A stretch of DNA of 8,115 nucleotides from JAEXNA01 sp050486105 (lineage in GTDB: Bacteria > Vulcanimicrobiota > Xenobia > Xenobiales > JADMJV01). A program made the translations under genes and the position numbers. The notes under the pieces are model-generated. The model ran no database searches. It was not told where the DNA came from and saw only the letters and a list, made by a program, of their open reading frames with translations. This document shows positions 7,944-8,115 of this stretch, piece by piece (the first letter of the stretch is position 1; each line of letters begins with the position of its first letter). The stretch is from NCBI GenBank assembly GCA_050486105.1, contig JBJHCR010000291.1, forward strand, positions 1 through 8,115, given 5' to 3'.

Positions 7944-8115
7944 TTATTTCAGACTCTTGATGAATGCAATGATGGCGGCTATTTCGCCGTCGTTGAGCTG
8001 CCCTTGATATGTCGGCATGACGGGCCTGTAGCCGGCGCGAATCTTCGCCTGAGGTTCGAGGATCGACTCTCGCAGGTAGTTCTCGTCCACGAGAACGCTT
8101 TCCCCGCTGGTCATC
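7944..8115 (-). CDS. ctaC: Cytochrome c oxidase subunit II, C-terminal cytochrome c domain (partial)
   Basis: Only the last 56 codons and the TAA stop are inside the window; the 5' part lies beyond position 8115. The visible tail contains ENYLRESILEPQAKI and RPVMPTYQGQL, then a closing helix IAAIIAFIKSLK. This is the C-terminal half of a class I cytochrome c domain, and the Met in PVMPTY (codon 8016-8018) is the expected axial haem ligand. Such a domain fused to subunit II defines caa3-type oxidases. The CuA-binding cupredoxin domain and the CxxCH haem motif should lie upstream but cannot be seen. It is the first visible gene of the operon, 18 bp before ctaD. A free-standing cytochrome c is possible but less likely at this position. 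Confidence 0.9.
   Translation of the reverse strand, partial: MTSGESVLVDENYLRESILEPQAKIRAGYRPVMPTYQGQLNDGEIAAIIAFIKSLK

Overview
The window comes from a bacterial chromosome, most likely a member of the Planctomycetota. The support is a 109-nt 5S rRNA (short, as I recall for this phylum), a leader before the 23S gene that has no tRNA genes, and the style of the AroE and cytochrome oxidase proteins (His-rich linkers, enlarged subunit III). The phylum is an inference; nothing here fixes genus or family.

Layout. Positions 1-299 hold a structured leader or spacer RNA upstream of the 23S gene, with two families of short tandem repeats enclosed by a long-range stem. Positions 300-3229 are a complete 23S rRNA gene (rrl). 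Positions 3230-3410 are a hairpin-rich spacer. Positions 3411-3519 are the 5S rRNA gene (rrf), followed by a near-perfect intrinsic terminator (3530-3568) that ends the rRNA unit. Next, with its own candidate promoter, is a shikimate dehydrogenase gene (aroE, 3705-4553, GTG start). No 16S sequence is present, so the window cannot show whether 16S is linked.

The rest lies on the minus strand and converges on aroE. It is a cytochrome c oxidase operon in the order ctaC (only the last 56 codons visible), ctaD, ctaE, ctaF. The ctaC tail is the C-terminal part of a cytochrome c domain with its Met haem ligand, so the enzyme is a caa3-type oxidase. Subunit I has all haem and CuB ligands, but has YSHPAVY in place of the usual HPEVY glutamate motif, which marks the A2 subgroup of haem-copper oxidases. 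Subunit III is enlarged by a His-rich loop and two extra predicted membrane helices. Subunit IV has a His-rich, repeat-expanded N-terminus. The four proteins would form one proton-pumping terminal oxidase that takes electrons from cytochrome c to O2.

I found no mobile element, CRISPR array or wholly new gene system. The less ordinary items are the repeat-built 23S leader, a mutually exclusive hairpin pair just before 5S, the altered substrate motif in AroE, and the His-rich additions to oxidase subunits III and IV.
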